Of a stretch of 64,000 bases of DNA, positions 51,959 to 60,252 are shown piece by piece (within the stretch, counting starts at the first letter, position 1; each line of letters starts with the position of its first letter). The translations under genes were made by a program, and so were the position numbers. The notes beneath the pieces are model-generated. The model was not told the DNA's origin. It did not search any database and saw only the letters and a program-made list of their open reading frames with translations. Source of the DNA: CAMPKL01 sp963805925 (lineage in GTDB: Bacteria > Acidobacteriota > Terriglobia > Bryobacterales > UBA6623); NCBI GenBank assembly GCA_963805925.1, contig CAWDWB010000009.1, forward strand, positions 558,001-622,000. The letters are read 5' to 3'.

Positions 51959-54196
51959 ATGATCGAATCCGTAAGCATCGCTAGTACTGCCACTTTTGGT
52001 GACGTCCCTGAGAAGTTGCACGGCCTATCCACCTTCAACTTCATATTCGGCTCGAACGGCACCGGGAAAACGACGATTAGCCGCATCATTGCAAATGAAC
52101 ACGACTTTCCTGATTGTAGGATCACGTGGAAAGCGGGCAGACAGATGGAGTCAATCGTTTACAACCGTGACTTTGTCGAGCGCAGTTTCACGCAGCGAAG
52201 CGAGCTAAAAGGCGTCTTCACACTTGGCGATACGGAAGGTGACGTACTCGCCAAGATCGTGGAAGCTAAGAACGCATCTTTGAAACTGATGGAGCAACAG
52301 GAGGGACTGACTTTCGAGCTACAGGGTTCGGACGGCGCCGGCGGCAAAAAGGCCGAGGTAACGAAACTTGAGTCGGAGCTAGCGACAACGTGTTGGGCTC
52401 GGAAAACGACGCACGACAGAAGGCTCCAAGGAGCATTTGAAGGTTGCAGAGGAAGTCGGGAGGCTTTCAAGAAGAAAGTACTCCAAGAGTCGGCCTCAAA
52501 CTCCGCCGCACTCTTGACCTTGACGGAGATAGAGGCGCGAGCAGCATCCGTATTTGGCCCAACACCCAGCGTTGAGCAAAGTCTCTCGAAAGTGGAAACG
52601 GAACGACTCATTGGGTATGAGACAGACACCGTCCTAACTAAGAGAGTGATCGGCAAGAGCGACGTCGATATCGCTGCGCTGATCACGAAGCTCGGGAACA
52701 GTGATTGGGTTCGTGAAGGTCGTCGGTTCTACAGTCAAACCGAATGCGTTTGCCCTTTCTGTCAACAGGACACGCCCGAAGACCTGGCCCGTGACTTGAA
52801 CGAGTACTTCGATGAAACATTCCTGGCTGACAGCAAGCATATTGACGACCTCATCGCCAACTATCGATCGGATGCTACGCGTCTCCAGGAGCACATTGAA
52901 TCAATCATCGCAACCCAATCTAGATTTCTTGACGTCGAGCGGTTGAAGGCGGAGAAGATGCTACTCGACTCCAGGATCGCAGCCAATGTCCAGGTGCTGG
53001 CGAGGAAGAAGAAGGAGGCCAGCCAAGCCGTTGAGCTTGATTCCTTGCGAGATGTAGTGTCGGCAATTGAGAAGTTGATCGATGCGGCTAACACGGGCAT
53101 CGCAGAGCATAACAAAGTCGTCGCAAATCTTTCGCAAGAGCGCCAAACGCTTACGTCACAGGTGTGGCGATACGTCCTAGAGGAGCTCAGAGAAGACCTA
53201 AGGGTATACAAGTCCAAGAGAGCCAACCTAGACAAAGCCATTGCTGCTATGGAACAGAAGATTGTCGCAGCAAGAGCTGCAATAGAGGCGAAGAACCGAG
53301 AGATTAAAGAACTTGAAAGACAGACGACCAGTGTTCAACCCACTGTCGATGGGATCAATGGTCTACTGTCGTCTTTTGGATACCAGAGTTTCAAACTGGC
53401 TACGACCGCGAGCGGGACTTCCTATCGACTAGTTCGTACCGATGGCTCAGACGCCAAGGAAACCTTGAGCGAAGGCGAGAAAACATTCATCACGTTCCTT
53501 TACTTCTACCATCTCTTGAAAGGCAGCGAGTCAAGCAGCGGCATGACAACGAATCGAGTCGTAGTTTTCGACGACCCCGTCTCCAGCCTTGACGGAGATA
53601 TCCTTTTCATCGTTAGTAGCCTGATACGGAGAGTGATGCACGAAGCGCGGGACCACACTGGCCACATTAAGCAGGTGTTCGTGCTCACCCACAATGTGTA
53701 CTTTCACAAAGAGGTCACTTACAACCGGAAGAGGAGCGGCCGGGCTCTGAACGAGGAGACATTCTGGATCGTCCGGAAACTGGGAGCGATTTCAACGCTG
53801 AGCAATTACGACGCCAACCCGATCAAGACTTCATATGAATTGCTGTGGTCGGAGGTTCGCAATGCCGACCGACTCAACCCCGCAATTCAGAACACCCTAC
53901 GACGCATTCTCGAGAGCTACTTCAAGATTCTTGGTGGGACCAATCTTGACGAGTTGTGCGATCTGTTTGAAGGAAATGAGAAGGTCATCTGCCAGTCCCT
54001 CTGCTCATGGGTTCATGACGGATCACACTATGCGCACGACGATCTCTACGTCTCAATCGATGGGTCGATGGTGGACACCTACCTGCAGGTTTTCAAAGCA
54101 ATTTTTGAGAAGTCAAAGCACTTCGAGCACTACAAGATGATGATGGGCGATTCTCTGGTGGAGGAGCCACTAAAAGCGTCGGTCGCGACCGCGTGA
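51959..54196 (+). CDS. RloC-like anticodon nuclease with ABC ATPase head and zinc hook
   Basis: The 745-residue protein has Walker A GSNGTGKTT (residues 31-39), a long coiled coil interrupted by the zinc-hook motif CVCPFC (263-268), ABC signature LSEGEK (503-508), Walker B VVVFDDPVSSLD with Asp538-Asp539, and an H-loop LTHN. The C-terminus has R648xxxE652 in LRRILESYF and WVHDGSHYAH with His686 and His690, fitting the Arg-Glu-His triad of PrrC/RloC anticodon nucleases. RloC enzymes cut tRNA anticodons as an antiviral suicide response. It stands alone without restriction genes. GC content is visibly lower (about 50% in samples) than its neighbours, suggesting transfer. ATG 51959 has GGGAG upstream; GTG 51920 is an alternative. 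No MazF-type or AAA_15-only alternative explains the hook plus triad as well. Confidence 0.8.
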   Translation: MIESVSIASTATFGDVPEKLHGLSTFNFIFGSNGTGKTTISRIIANEHDFPDCRITWKAGRQMESIVYNRDFVERSFTQRSELKGVFTLGDTEGDVLAKIVEAKNASLKLMEQQEGLTFELQGSDGAGGKKAEVTKLESELATTCWARKTTHDRRLQGAFEGCRGSREAFKKKVLQESASNSAALLTLTEIEARAASVFGPTPSVEQSLSKVETERLIGYETDTVLTKRVIGKSDVDIAALITKLGNSDWVREGRRFYSQTECVCPFCQQDTPEDLARDLNEYFDETFLADSKHIDDLIANYRSDATRLQEHIESIIATQSRFLDVERLKAEKMLLDSRIAANVQVLARKKKEASQAVELDSLRDVVSAIEKLIDAANTGIAEHNKVVANLSQERQTLTSQVWRYVLEELREDLRVYKSKRANLDKAIAAMEQKIVAARAAIEAKNREIKELERQTTSVQPTVDGINGLLSSFGYQSFKLATTASGTSYRLVRTDGSDAKETLSEGEKTFITFLYFYHLLKGSESSSGMTTNRVVVFDDPVSSLDGDILFIVSSLIRRVMHEARDHTGHIKQVFVLTHNVYFHKEVTYNRKRSGRALNEETFWIVRKLGAISTLSNYDANPIKTSYELLWSEVRNADRLNPAIQNTLRRILESYFKILGGTNLDELCDLFEGNEKVICQSLCSWVHDGSHYAHDDLYVSIDGSMVDTYLQVFKAIFEKSKHFEHYKMMMGDSLVEEPLKASVATA

Positions 54197-54294
54197 ACCT
54201 CAAGGGGAGCAGGGGAGTTCGGTGACAGGAAGCTGTGAATAAATCCTTGCAATGAGGATGGCGAGGCGCCGAGACTGGCTTTATAGCAAAAGGT

Positions 54295-54431
54295 AGCAAA
54301 AGGTGACGGTCAGGAATTAGCCTCAACCGCGCCTCTCCAGCTCGTGTTCGCCTGCAACTCGTTGAAAATTCGACACTGCGATCTCTGGCCCGCGCGGACA
54401 AGCCATAATTCCTGAGTGTCCCTTAAGGGTT
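54295..54431. mobile_element. MITE-like element A
   Basis: The ends are imperfect inverted repeats: AGGTGACGGTCAGGAATTA at the left and the complement of TAATTCCTGAGTGTCCCTT at the right. Length is about 137 bp with no ORF. Element B at 54992-55140 has matching ends. Confidence 0.65.
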
Positions 54432-54456
54432 ACCCGCCGCGGTTTCAGCGGACCGC

Positions 54457-54485
54457 TTGACACGGCATGCTACAACGGAATTAGA
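54457..54485 (+). promoter_or_regulatory. Weak promoter candidate of the orphan terminator unit
   Basis: A perfect TTGACA (54457-54462) is followed after 17 bases by ATTAGA. The -10 match is poor. It would transcribe toward the terminator at 54645. Confidence 0.25.
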
Positions 54486-54644
54486 AGATCCCTGGTTGGG
54501 CCGAGCACGGTCAGGGGCGCCGGTGCACCGGCTGCAGTGTTTGGGGCATGCCGATGAGGCCAAACGAAACGGCAGCGTAAGAGCGAAACAGAAACTAGGA
54601 TCGATCCGAAGACATCTCCGGTTCCCCGCTTGGAAGGGAATCCG
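54486..54644 (+). ncRNA. Candidate small RNA between promoter-like site and terminator
   Basis: The stretch has no convincing ORF but shows strong stems: GCCGG-TGCA-CCGGC near 54519-54532 and GTTTGG paired with CCAAAC around a GC-rich loop. With a terminator behind it, it may be a regulatory RNA. No known RNA class was recognised. Confidence 0.3.
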
Positions 54645-54675
54645 CCCGCCGTTCCGGCGGGTTTTCTTGTTTTTA
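54645..54675 (+). terminator. Strong orphan Rho-independent terminator
   Basis: CCCGCCG pairs with CGGCGGG around TTC, followed by TTTTCTTGTTTTT. No gene ends just upstream, so it must close another transcript. Confidence 0.85.
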
Positions 54676-54782
54676 CTGGCAAGAAGGCCCGCCGGACGGC
54701 AACCTCTTCGAATCATGTCCGCCCAAACAGCGAAGGACGTCAGCTAAGCCACACCAAATCAACAACTTAGCCCCCAAACAGG

Positions 54783-54885
54783 GCGGACATTCGCGGACAT
54801 CTGCGGACATCAGCGGACCTAAGCGGTCATCCGCGGCCCTCCAACGGACCCTCCGCGGACATCCCCGGTCTCCCAGCGGACGCCA
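54783..54885. repeat. Second 10-bp tandem array, unit GCGGACATCN
   Basis: Units GCGGACATTC, GCGGACATCT, GCGGACATCA, GCGGACCTAA follow with a 10-base period and decay toward the 3' side. It is the same unit and orientation as at 3937-4046. Confidence 0.75.
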
Positions 54886-54952
54886 GCCCCCCGCGCAACG
54901 GGCCGGTCGCAACTCGCCCCAGCGAACGCCCTTGCGCTATGATCCATCCGTC

Positions 54953-55003
54953 ATGAAACGGCTCTGGCTCCCGCTCCTCATCCTTTCTTTGAGCCAAAGG
55001 TGA
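54953..55003 (+). pseudogene. Signal-peptide start of a gene cut by element B
   Basis: ATG begins MKRLWLPLLILSLS, a typical signal peptide, preceded by a TATGAT-like box at 54938-54943. After 13-14 codons the sequence enters element B and stops at a TGA. The rest of the gene is absent downstream, where the next gene lies on the other strand. Confidence 0.6.
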
Positions 55004-55140
55004 CGGTCAGGGAATAGGCTCACCGCGAGACTGCAGCGAACGTAAGCCCTTGCAAACACGACCTGCTGACTCCGGGGCAGCTGCCGTGCCCCTTCGCTTC
55101 GAGTTAATTCAAGCTAATTCCTGGCTGTCCCTTAAGGGCT
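54992..55140. mobile_element. MITE-like element B
   Basis: The left end AGCCAAAGGTGACGGTCAGG and the complement of the right end CCTGGCTGTCCCTTAAGGGC form the same imperfect inverted repeats as element A. It is ~149 bp long, has no transposase, and is inserted into the signal-peptide gene at 54953. Confidence 0.7.
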
Positions 55141-55173
55141 CGGGGGTGCAGGTCACACCCGCGGCGGCAGGGC

Positions 55174-56460
55174 TTAGCGCTCGCTGATGCAGTACAGGAA
55201 GTTGTGAGAACGGAGGTAGATGTCGCCGTCGACCAGCGCGGGCGATGCGTCGACGCCATCGTCGATGTTGTTGGCGGCTAGGACTTCGTAGGTTTTGCCG
55301 TGTTTGAGGACGGCGGTCTTGCCGCTGCGGTCGGTGATGTAGACGCGTCCCGCGGCGCCGACGGGCGAGGAGAAGACTTCGGCGAGCCCCTCGATGCGTT
55401 GCGGGCCGTAATGCGTCTGGCCGGATTTAGCGTCGAATACGGTGAGGATGCCGCTGCTGGACTTGAGCATGTAGAGCAAGCCGTCGTAGAGCAGAGGCGA
55501 GGGGACGTAGGGCGTATCGCGTCCGTAGGTCCAGACGACGGCATCTGTTCCGGTGATGTCGCCCTTGGCTTTCGTGAGGTCGATAGCCTTGAGGCTGTTG
55601 CCGCGGTAGCCGCTCATCAAAATGGCGATGTTGTCGATGACGACGGGCGAGGGGATCACGTTCATCGTGAGGCCTGCGGTTTCCCAAACCACGTCGCCTG
55701 TCTCGAGGTCGTAACTCTTGACGCGCTCGGTGGCGGGCGCGATGACCTGGGCGCGCCCGTCGACTTCAACGATGAGCGGAGTGGCCCACGTATCGATTTC
55801 ATCGCGGTCATGACGCCACTTCTCTTCACCGGTACGTTTGTCGAGGGCGATGATGAAAGATTGCCCGCCCTGCTGGTCCCAAACGTGGATGAGAGTGTCG
55901 CCGTGCAGCGCGGGCGTCGTGCCCTCGCCGAACTGGTTGCGCATGTGCTTGTCGCCGAGGTCTTTCTGCCAAATGAGATTGCCGTCGAGATCGTAGGCGT
56001 AGAGACCGCGCGATTCAAAGTTGGCGATTAGCACTTCTCCGTCTGTGACGGCGGAGGCGGATGCATAGGTGCCGTTGTCTATGTGGGTGGCCTCGTGAGG
56101 CGCTTCTTCGCGGGCGACCTGTTGCCAGGCGACCTCGCCGGTTTGGCGATCGAAGGCGATCACGAGAAAGCGGTGCATAACGCCGGGAACGGCGGCGCCG
56201 CTCTCAGAAACGGCGGTGAGGACGAACACGCGGTCACCCCAAACGATGGGCGAGCCCGAGCCGCGACCGGCGACGGGAACCTTCCAGCGGATATTCTGAG
56301 ACTCGCTCCACTCAAGAGGCGGAGCGGCGCCGGGCGCTGCGCCGTTGGCGTTTGGGCCGCGCCACTGGGGCCAGTTCTCCGGCTCGGCGGAGAGCGGCGC
56401 GAGCAGCAGCATCACCGCGGCGACAGCGATCGTCAAGCCAAGAGTGGTGCGAATCGTCAC
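55174..56460 (-). CDS. Secreted PQQ-like beta-propeller protein
   Basis: A signal peptide (LGLTIAVAAVMLLLAPLSA) leads into WPQWRGPNANG, the usual start of the PQQ_2-type secreted propellers of acidobacteria and planctomycetes. Repeats such as LYAYDLDGNLIWQKDLG, IIALDKRTGEEKWRHD and VKSYDLETGDVVWETAG form an eight-blade propeller. No catalytic Asp/Cys pair of a true quinoprotein dehydrogenase was seen, so it is more likely a binding or structural protein. Length 428 residues. Confidence 0.88.
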   Translation of the reverse strand: MTIRTTLGLTIAVAAVMLLLAPLSAEPENWPQWRGPNANGAAPGAAPPLEWSESQNIRWKVPVAGRGSGSPIVWGDRVFVLTAVSESGAAVPGVMHRFLVIAFDRQTGEVAWQQVAREEAPHEATHIDNGTYASASAVTDGEVLIANFESRGLYAYDLDGNLIWQKDLGDKHMRNQFGEGTTPALHGDTLIHVWDQQGGQSFIIALDKRTGEEKWRHDRDEIDTWATPLIVEVDGRAQVIAPATERVKSYDLETGDVVWETAGLTMNVIPSPVVIDNIAILMSGYRGNSLKAIDLTKAKGDITGTDAVVWTYGRDTPYVPSPLLYDGLLYMLKSSSGILTVFDAKSGQTHYGPQRIEGLAEVFSSPVGAAGRVYITDRSGKTAVLKHGKTYEVLAANNIDDGVDASPALVDGDIYLRSHNFLYCISER

Positions 56461-56598
56461 GACTGGAGTCCCGGACGGCGTGCCGACATTATCGCCGATT
56501 CCGGTTAGAGAGGAGTCCGAGACTTGCCTCTGGGGCGAGCGCTCGCTAGAGTTTCTTTCAGCAACTTGTTTGTTGTGAAACGTTAGTGGAGGGTCGTC

Positions 56599-57153
56599 AT
56601 GACGCGATTCATCGTTCTTTCGCTGCTCTTAATTCCCGCGACGAGCAGCGCTATTCTTTTTGCCGATGAGGCGAGCGACGCCGCGGTCAAGAAGATCGAG
56701 GAGAGCGGCGGGGCGGTCCGGCCAATCGCTTCGAACGACCCGCGGGTCGAGGTGGATTTCCATTTCGTGGGAGATAAGTTCCGGGACGATATGCTTGCTC
56801 CGGTGGCGAGCTTGGACAACGTCTATGAGTTGCGCGCGGACAACACGCCGCTGACCAGCGCGGGACTGGCACACATCGCCAAACTGACCTCAATTGAACG
56901 GCTGCATTTAGAGAAGACGAAGATCGACGATGCCGGCCTCGTGCATCTCAAAGGCTTGGAGAACTTGCAGTATCTGAATATTTACGGCACGGACGTTACG
57001 GATGCGGGTCTGGAAGAACTGGCCGGATTGAAGAACTTGAAAAAGCTTTTCGTGTGGCAGACGAAGGTGACCGACGCGGGCGCGGCGAAGCTGAAAGCGG
57101 CGCTGCCTGAGTTGATGATCGACCGGGGTTGGGACCAGGGAACCAAGCCCTGA
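56599..57153 (+). CDS. Secreted leucine-rich-repeat protein
   Basis: Signal peptide FIVLSLLLIPATSSAILFA, then four LRR units with the pattern TDAGLEELAGLKNLKKL (residues ~80-170). This matches the internalin-like small LRR proteins frequent in planctomycetes and acidobacteria. Function is unknown; it may bind a protein or glycan outside the cell. Confidence 0.85.
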   Translation: MTRFIVLSLLLIPATSSAILFADEASDAAVKKIEESGGAVRPIASNDPRVEVDFHFVGDKFRDDMLAPVASLDNVYELRADNTPLTSAGLAHIAKLTSIERLHLEKTKIDDAGLVHLKGLENLQYLNIYGTDVTDAGLEELAGLKNLKKLFVWQTKVTDAGAAKLKAALPELMIDRGWDQGTKP

Positions 57154-57177
57154 CGAAACGCGTAGATATCGAAGCAC

Positions 57178-58560
57178 ATGATCTTCTCACGGCTTCGTAT
57201 CGTTACCTGCGCACTCGCTGCATCTTTCATTTTGGCTCCGGCGTCTGCTGCGGATCTGGACGGGACGACTTGGCGCGTCATTCTCCAATCCGGCAATCTC
57301 GGCCCCGTGGAAATGCACCTCGCTCTGAGTGAACGGAACGGGTTGATCCAGGGGCACAACGTCTCTGGAGCGCTAGAGGAGATACGTCAACTGCCGGGGG
57401 CGAAAGGGGGCGACGTTCACTTGGACGGCGGGCTCTTCGCGTTCACCGCCAAGCGGAGCGGAGAGAGCTATGTCGGCATGACCGCGGCGCCGTGGTCTGG
57501 CGATGCGATTCGATTCGATGTCGATGAGACCGGCCGAATCTCCGGCTCTTTAAAGGGCTGGCTGCTAGGCGGCGATTTCGAAGGCAAACAAGTCGATCAG
57601 GCGGCGGCGCTTCGCGACTACTCCGCTGTGTGGCGCTCAATCGAGCAGGTCGTGGCGGCGAAAATCTTTCAACCCAAGGACCTGGAGTCCGATGCCTACC
57701 AACTCTTTCGGCAGCGGATGACGGCGATCTCCCATCGGGCCCTGGACGATCTGGACTTGCTGATCGGCTTCCGGTTCGCATGGGCCAATGATCCGTTTTC
57801 GCATTTCGAGTTGCGGCGTTCGGACGTCTCGGCCGAAATGATGTTCCGCAGCCTCGATGAGTTGCGGATTGGCCGTGAGTCGGCACGCGTTTCGTTCGAT
57901 GGCGATGTCGCGATACTTCGCGTGGACACGATGATGGGCAACGATACGATCGAGCAGATCGACGCCGCCTATCAAGCGATTGCGGAAGCAGGCTCGAAGG
58001 CGCTGGTGATTGACCTCGTCGGCAACGGCGGCGGGGCTTTCGCTGTGAAGCCGCTGGTCGAGCATGTGATCGACGAATCCCTGGATGCGGGGTATTTCGT
58101 CTCACAGAAGTGGAATGTCGCACACAACGAGTTGCCGACCGCCGAACAAATTCGAGCCGTAGAGCCCTGGAGCGGTTGGAAGCTGAGCGCCTTTTGGCAG
58201 GATGTGCAAGAGATGGGGCTGATGCGGCTACGATTTTCGCCGGTGGAGCCGAATTTCGATGGTCCGGTATTCGTTGCCGTGGACAAGCGTTCTGCGTCGG
58301 CGACTGAACTTGCCGCGGACGCTCTGCGTTCTTCGGGACTGGTCACGCTGGTGGGGGAGACGACCGCAGGGGAGATGCTCTCGCAGAGCTTGTTCGATGC
58401 CGGGGAGGGGTTCCTAGTAAGCCTGCCTGTTGCTGACTATGCATCGGCGGCACACGGACGGATTGAAGGGGTTGGAGTGCCGGTGGATGTCGAGGCAGGT
58501 TCCGCTGAGGCGCTAGAGACGGCCAAACGGCTGGCACTGGACTCGATCAAGAAAAAGTAG
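57178..58560 (+). CDS. Secreted S41-family peptidase
   Basis: A signal peptide (RIVTCALAASFILAPASAA) is followed by an N-terminal beta domain (residues ~25-140) and a peptidase half with VAILRVDTMMGNDTIEQI, LVIDLVGNGGGAF and the nucleophile region KRSASATELAADAL with Ser372/Ser374. The later GETTAGEMLSQSLF has Glu where CtpA-type enzymes have Lys, which fits the tricorn-like S41B branch with a Ser/Glu site. The 460-residue length is within the family range. Follows the LRR gene by 24 bases. Confidence 0.85.
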   Translation: MIFSRLRIVTCALAASFILAPASAADLDGTTWRVILQSGNLGPVEMHLALSERNGLIQGHNVSGALEEIRQLPGAKGGDVHLDGGLFAFTAKRSGESYVGMTAAPWSGDAIRFDVDETGRISGSLKGWLLGGDFEGKQVDQAAALRDYSAVWRSIEQVVAAKIFQPKDLESDAYQLFRQRMTAISHRALDDLDLLIGFRFAWANDPFSHFELRRSDVSAEMMFRSLDELRIGRESARVSFDGDVAILRVDTMMGNDTIEQIDAAYQAIAEAGSKALVIDLVGNGGGAFAVKPLVEHVIDESLDAGYFVSQKWNVAHNELPTAEQIRAVEPWSGWKLSAFWQDVQEMGLMRLRFSPVEPNFDGPVFVAVDKRSASATELAADALRSSGLVTLVGETTAGEMLSQSLFDAGEGFLVSLPVADYASAAHGRIEGVGVPVDVEAGSAEALETAKRLALDSIKKK

Positions 58561-58584
58561 GGAACTGATTGCAGCAAATCGCCG

Positions 58585-58590
58585 TATAAT
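58585..58590 (+). promoter_or_regulatory. TATAAT -10 hexamer of the small membrane protein gene
   Basis: A perfect TATAAT lies 20 bases before the ATG at 58611, followed by the ribosome site GGGAGAGG (58597-58604). The -35 region has no clear match. Confidence 0.5.
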
Positions 58591-58610
58591 TTCGTCGGGA
58601 GAGGCGCCCG

Positions 58611-58838
58611 ATGCGGTCTACTTATCGTTCCTTCAAGTTCTTGTTCATGGGGCCGGTCATTCTTACTTTTCTGGTCGCAATCAATTGGATGACGTCTCCG
58701 CACCATTGGTGGGTGCAGTGGGCGGCACTGGGCATCGGTATCGCCTGGTTCTCGAGTCTATTTCGAGTGATTCGGGCGGTCGTATTGGCGGGCGGCCTTG
58801 CCGCTTTCGCGGCCTACCTCTCACAGCGCAAAGCTTAG
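58611..58838 (+). CDS. Small two-helix membrane protein
   Basis: The 75-residue protein has two hydrophobic segments (FKFLFMGPVILTFLVAINW and WAALGIGIAWFSSLFRVIRA plus a short third stretch). Promoter-like TATAAT and a good ribosome site make expression likely. Function unknown. Its TAG overlaps the stop of the convergent sulfatase gene (TTAG). Confidence 0.7.
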   Translation: MRSTYRSFKFLFMGPVILTFLVAINWMTSPHHWWVQWAALGIGIAWFSSLFRVIRAVVLAGGLAAFAAYLSQRKA

Positions 58839-60235
58839 CTGTTGGCGCTGGCGCGCGGGTCGGAAGGCGGCAGCGAACCACGCCAGCCTTCACGCATCAT
58901 CGCTGCCAGACCGTTAGCCAAGGTTTTGGCTTCAGGCTGGTTGGCTAGATTCTCAATCTCAAGCGGTTGACCCTTGTAGTCGTAGAGTTCGGCGGTGCGA
59001 TAGGGACTGTCGAGCGCTCCCCACTCGGTATAGCGGTAGCGGCTGGTCCGCATGGAGTAACCCATGCCGGGGCCGAGGCCGGGAATTTCGCGCGGGTGCT
59101 GGCTGAAGACGGCACGCTTCCACAGTCGATCAGGATTCTCGAAGAGGTCGGCTAAGCTTGCGCCGTCGAGGTTGTTGGGCGTAGGCAGACCAGCGATTTC
59201 GCAGAGAGTCGGATAGACGTCGACGAGTTCGGTGAGGGCGCGCGACTTGCGTCCGCCGCTCTTGAGCCCGAGCGAGCTGATGATCAACGGCGTACGGGTG
59301 GCTAACTCGAAGTTGGTGTGCTTGCCCCATAGGCCGAGTTCGCCGAGATGGAAGCCGTTGTCGCTGGTGAGCACGATGGCGGTGCTCTCGCGCAGGCCTC
59401 GTTGGTCGAGGGCGGAGAGGAGCAGGCCGACTTGTGCGTCGACGTAGCTGACCGCGGCGAGATAGGCTCGCACCAGGTCACGGCTCAATTCGGCGTCGAG
59501 CGTCGGAGGAACGTCGCCGAAGCGATGCAGCTCTTCCGAGTCGTGCATTGCGTAACTAGGCGCGCCTTTGGGGCCGGGCTCAGTAAGCGCCTTGATATAG
59601 GCTCGCGGATACAAGTTGAAATAACTCTGCGGCGCGGAGAACGGCAGGCTGGGACGTTCGAGCCCGACGGCGAGGAAGAACTTGCGGCCGCTGAGGCGCT
59701 CAAGGGACTCGATGGCGCGCTGGGTAGTCTGGCCGTCGAACAGATCGGCGTCCGCGGAATCGCTGGCGTTCCAACTGCGAGCGAAGGAGGCCTCGACGGC
59801 GCGGGTGTCTCCCTCGTTCCAGGACGCCGCGTCGTCGAAGACGCGTCCGACGGCGGCTGTGTAGTAGCCGCCCTGGCGGAAGTATTGCGGGAGAGTCGTA
59901 ACGTTTGGACGGCGGCGGCGGAAAGTGGCCGCATCGTCGACGACTTCGATGGTGTCCGGCCGCAACCCTGTGAATAAGGATTGGCGCGAAGGACTGTCGG
60001 AGGCGATCTGGCAGTGATTGTTGAGGAAGGTCAGGCCGCGCTTAGCTAGGGCGTCGATGTTGGGCGTGACGGCGTCGGGATGCCCGTAGCAGCCGAGCAT
60101 GGGGCGTAGGTCATCGACGACCAAGAACAGGACATTCTTGGAGACAACTTCGCGGCGACGCTGCGCGAAGGCAAACGGGGCCGCCGCAGCCGCTAGGCCG
60201 GCACGCATCAAGGTCCTGCGCGTCAAGGCATTCAT
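58835..60235 (-). CDS. Sulfatase-fold protein with Asp at the formylglycine position
   Basis: It has a Tat-like leader (TRRTLMRAGLAAAAAPFAF) and the alkaline-phosphatase-superfamily fold of iduronate-2-sulfatase-like proteins. Metal ligands are present: VVDDLRP (D41, D42) and TSDNGFHLGE. The catalytic motif CxPSR reads D80-S-P-S-R84, so the residue that becomes formylglycine is Asp. The nearest Cys is C75, outside the motif. Catalysis by the usual route is unlikely; it may be a pseudosulfatase or use another chemistry. Length 466 residues is normal. Confidence 0.88.
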   Translation of the reverse strand: MNALTRRTLMRAGLAAAAAPFAFAQRRREVVSKNVLFLVVDDLRPMLGCYGHPDAVTPNIDALAKRGLTFLNNHCQIASDSPSRQSLFTGLRPDTIEVVDDAATFRRRRPNVTTLPQYFRQGGYYTAAVGRVFDDAASWNEGDTRAVEASFARSWNASDSADADLFDGQTTQRAIESLERLSGRKFFLAVGLERPSLPFSAPQSYFNLYPRAYIKALTEPGPKGAPSYAMHDSEELHRFGDVPPTLDAELSRDLVRAYLAAVSYVDAQVGLLLSALDQRGLRESTAIVLTSDNGFHLGELGLWGKHTNFELATRTPLIISSLGLKSGGRKSRALTELVDVYPTLCEIAGLPTPNNLDGASLADLFENPDRLWKRAVFSQHPREIPGLGPGMGYSMRTSRYRYTEWGALDSPYRTAELYDYKGQPLEIENLANQPEAKTLANGLAAMMREGWRGSLPPSDPRASANS

Positions 60236-60252
60236 CCCTTTGTCAGCCTAAC

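Noticed and set aside
54457..54747. Plus-strand ORF of 96 residues between the MITEs
   Set aside because: It runs through the strong terminator and has no ribosome site or recognisable motif; a non-coding unit fits better.
57178..58560. Inactive S41 peptidase because the CtpA-type Lys is missing
   Set aside because: The Glu in the GETTAGE block fits the S41B (tricorn-like) branch, which uses a Glu instead of the Lys.
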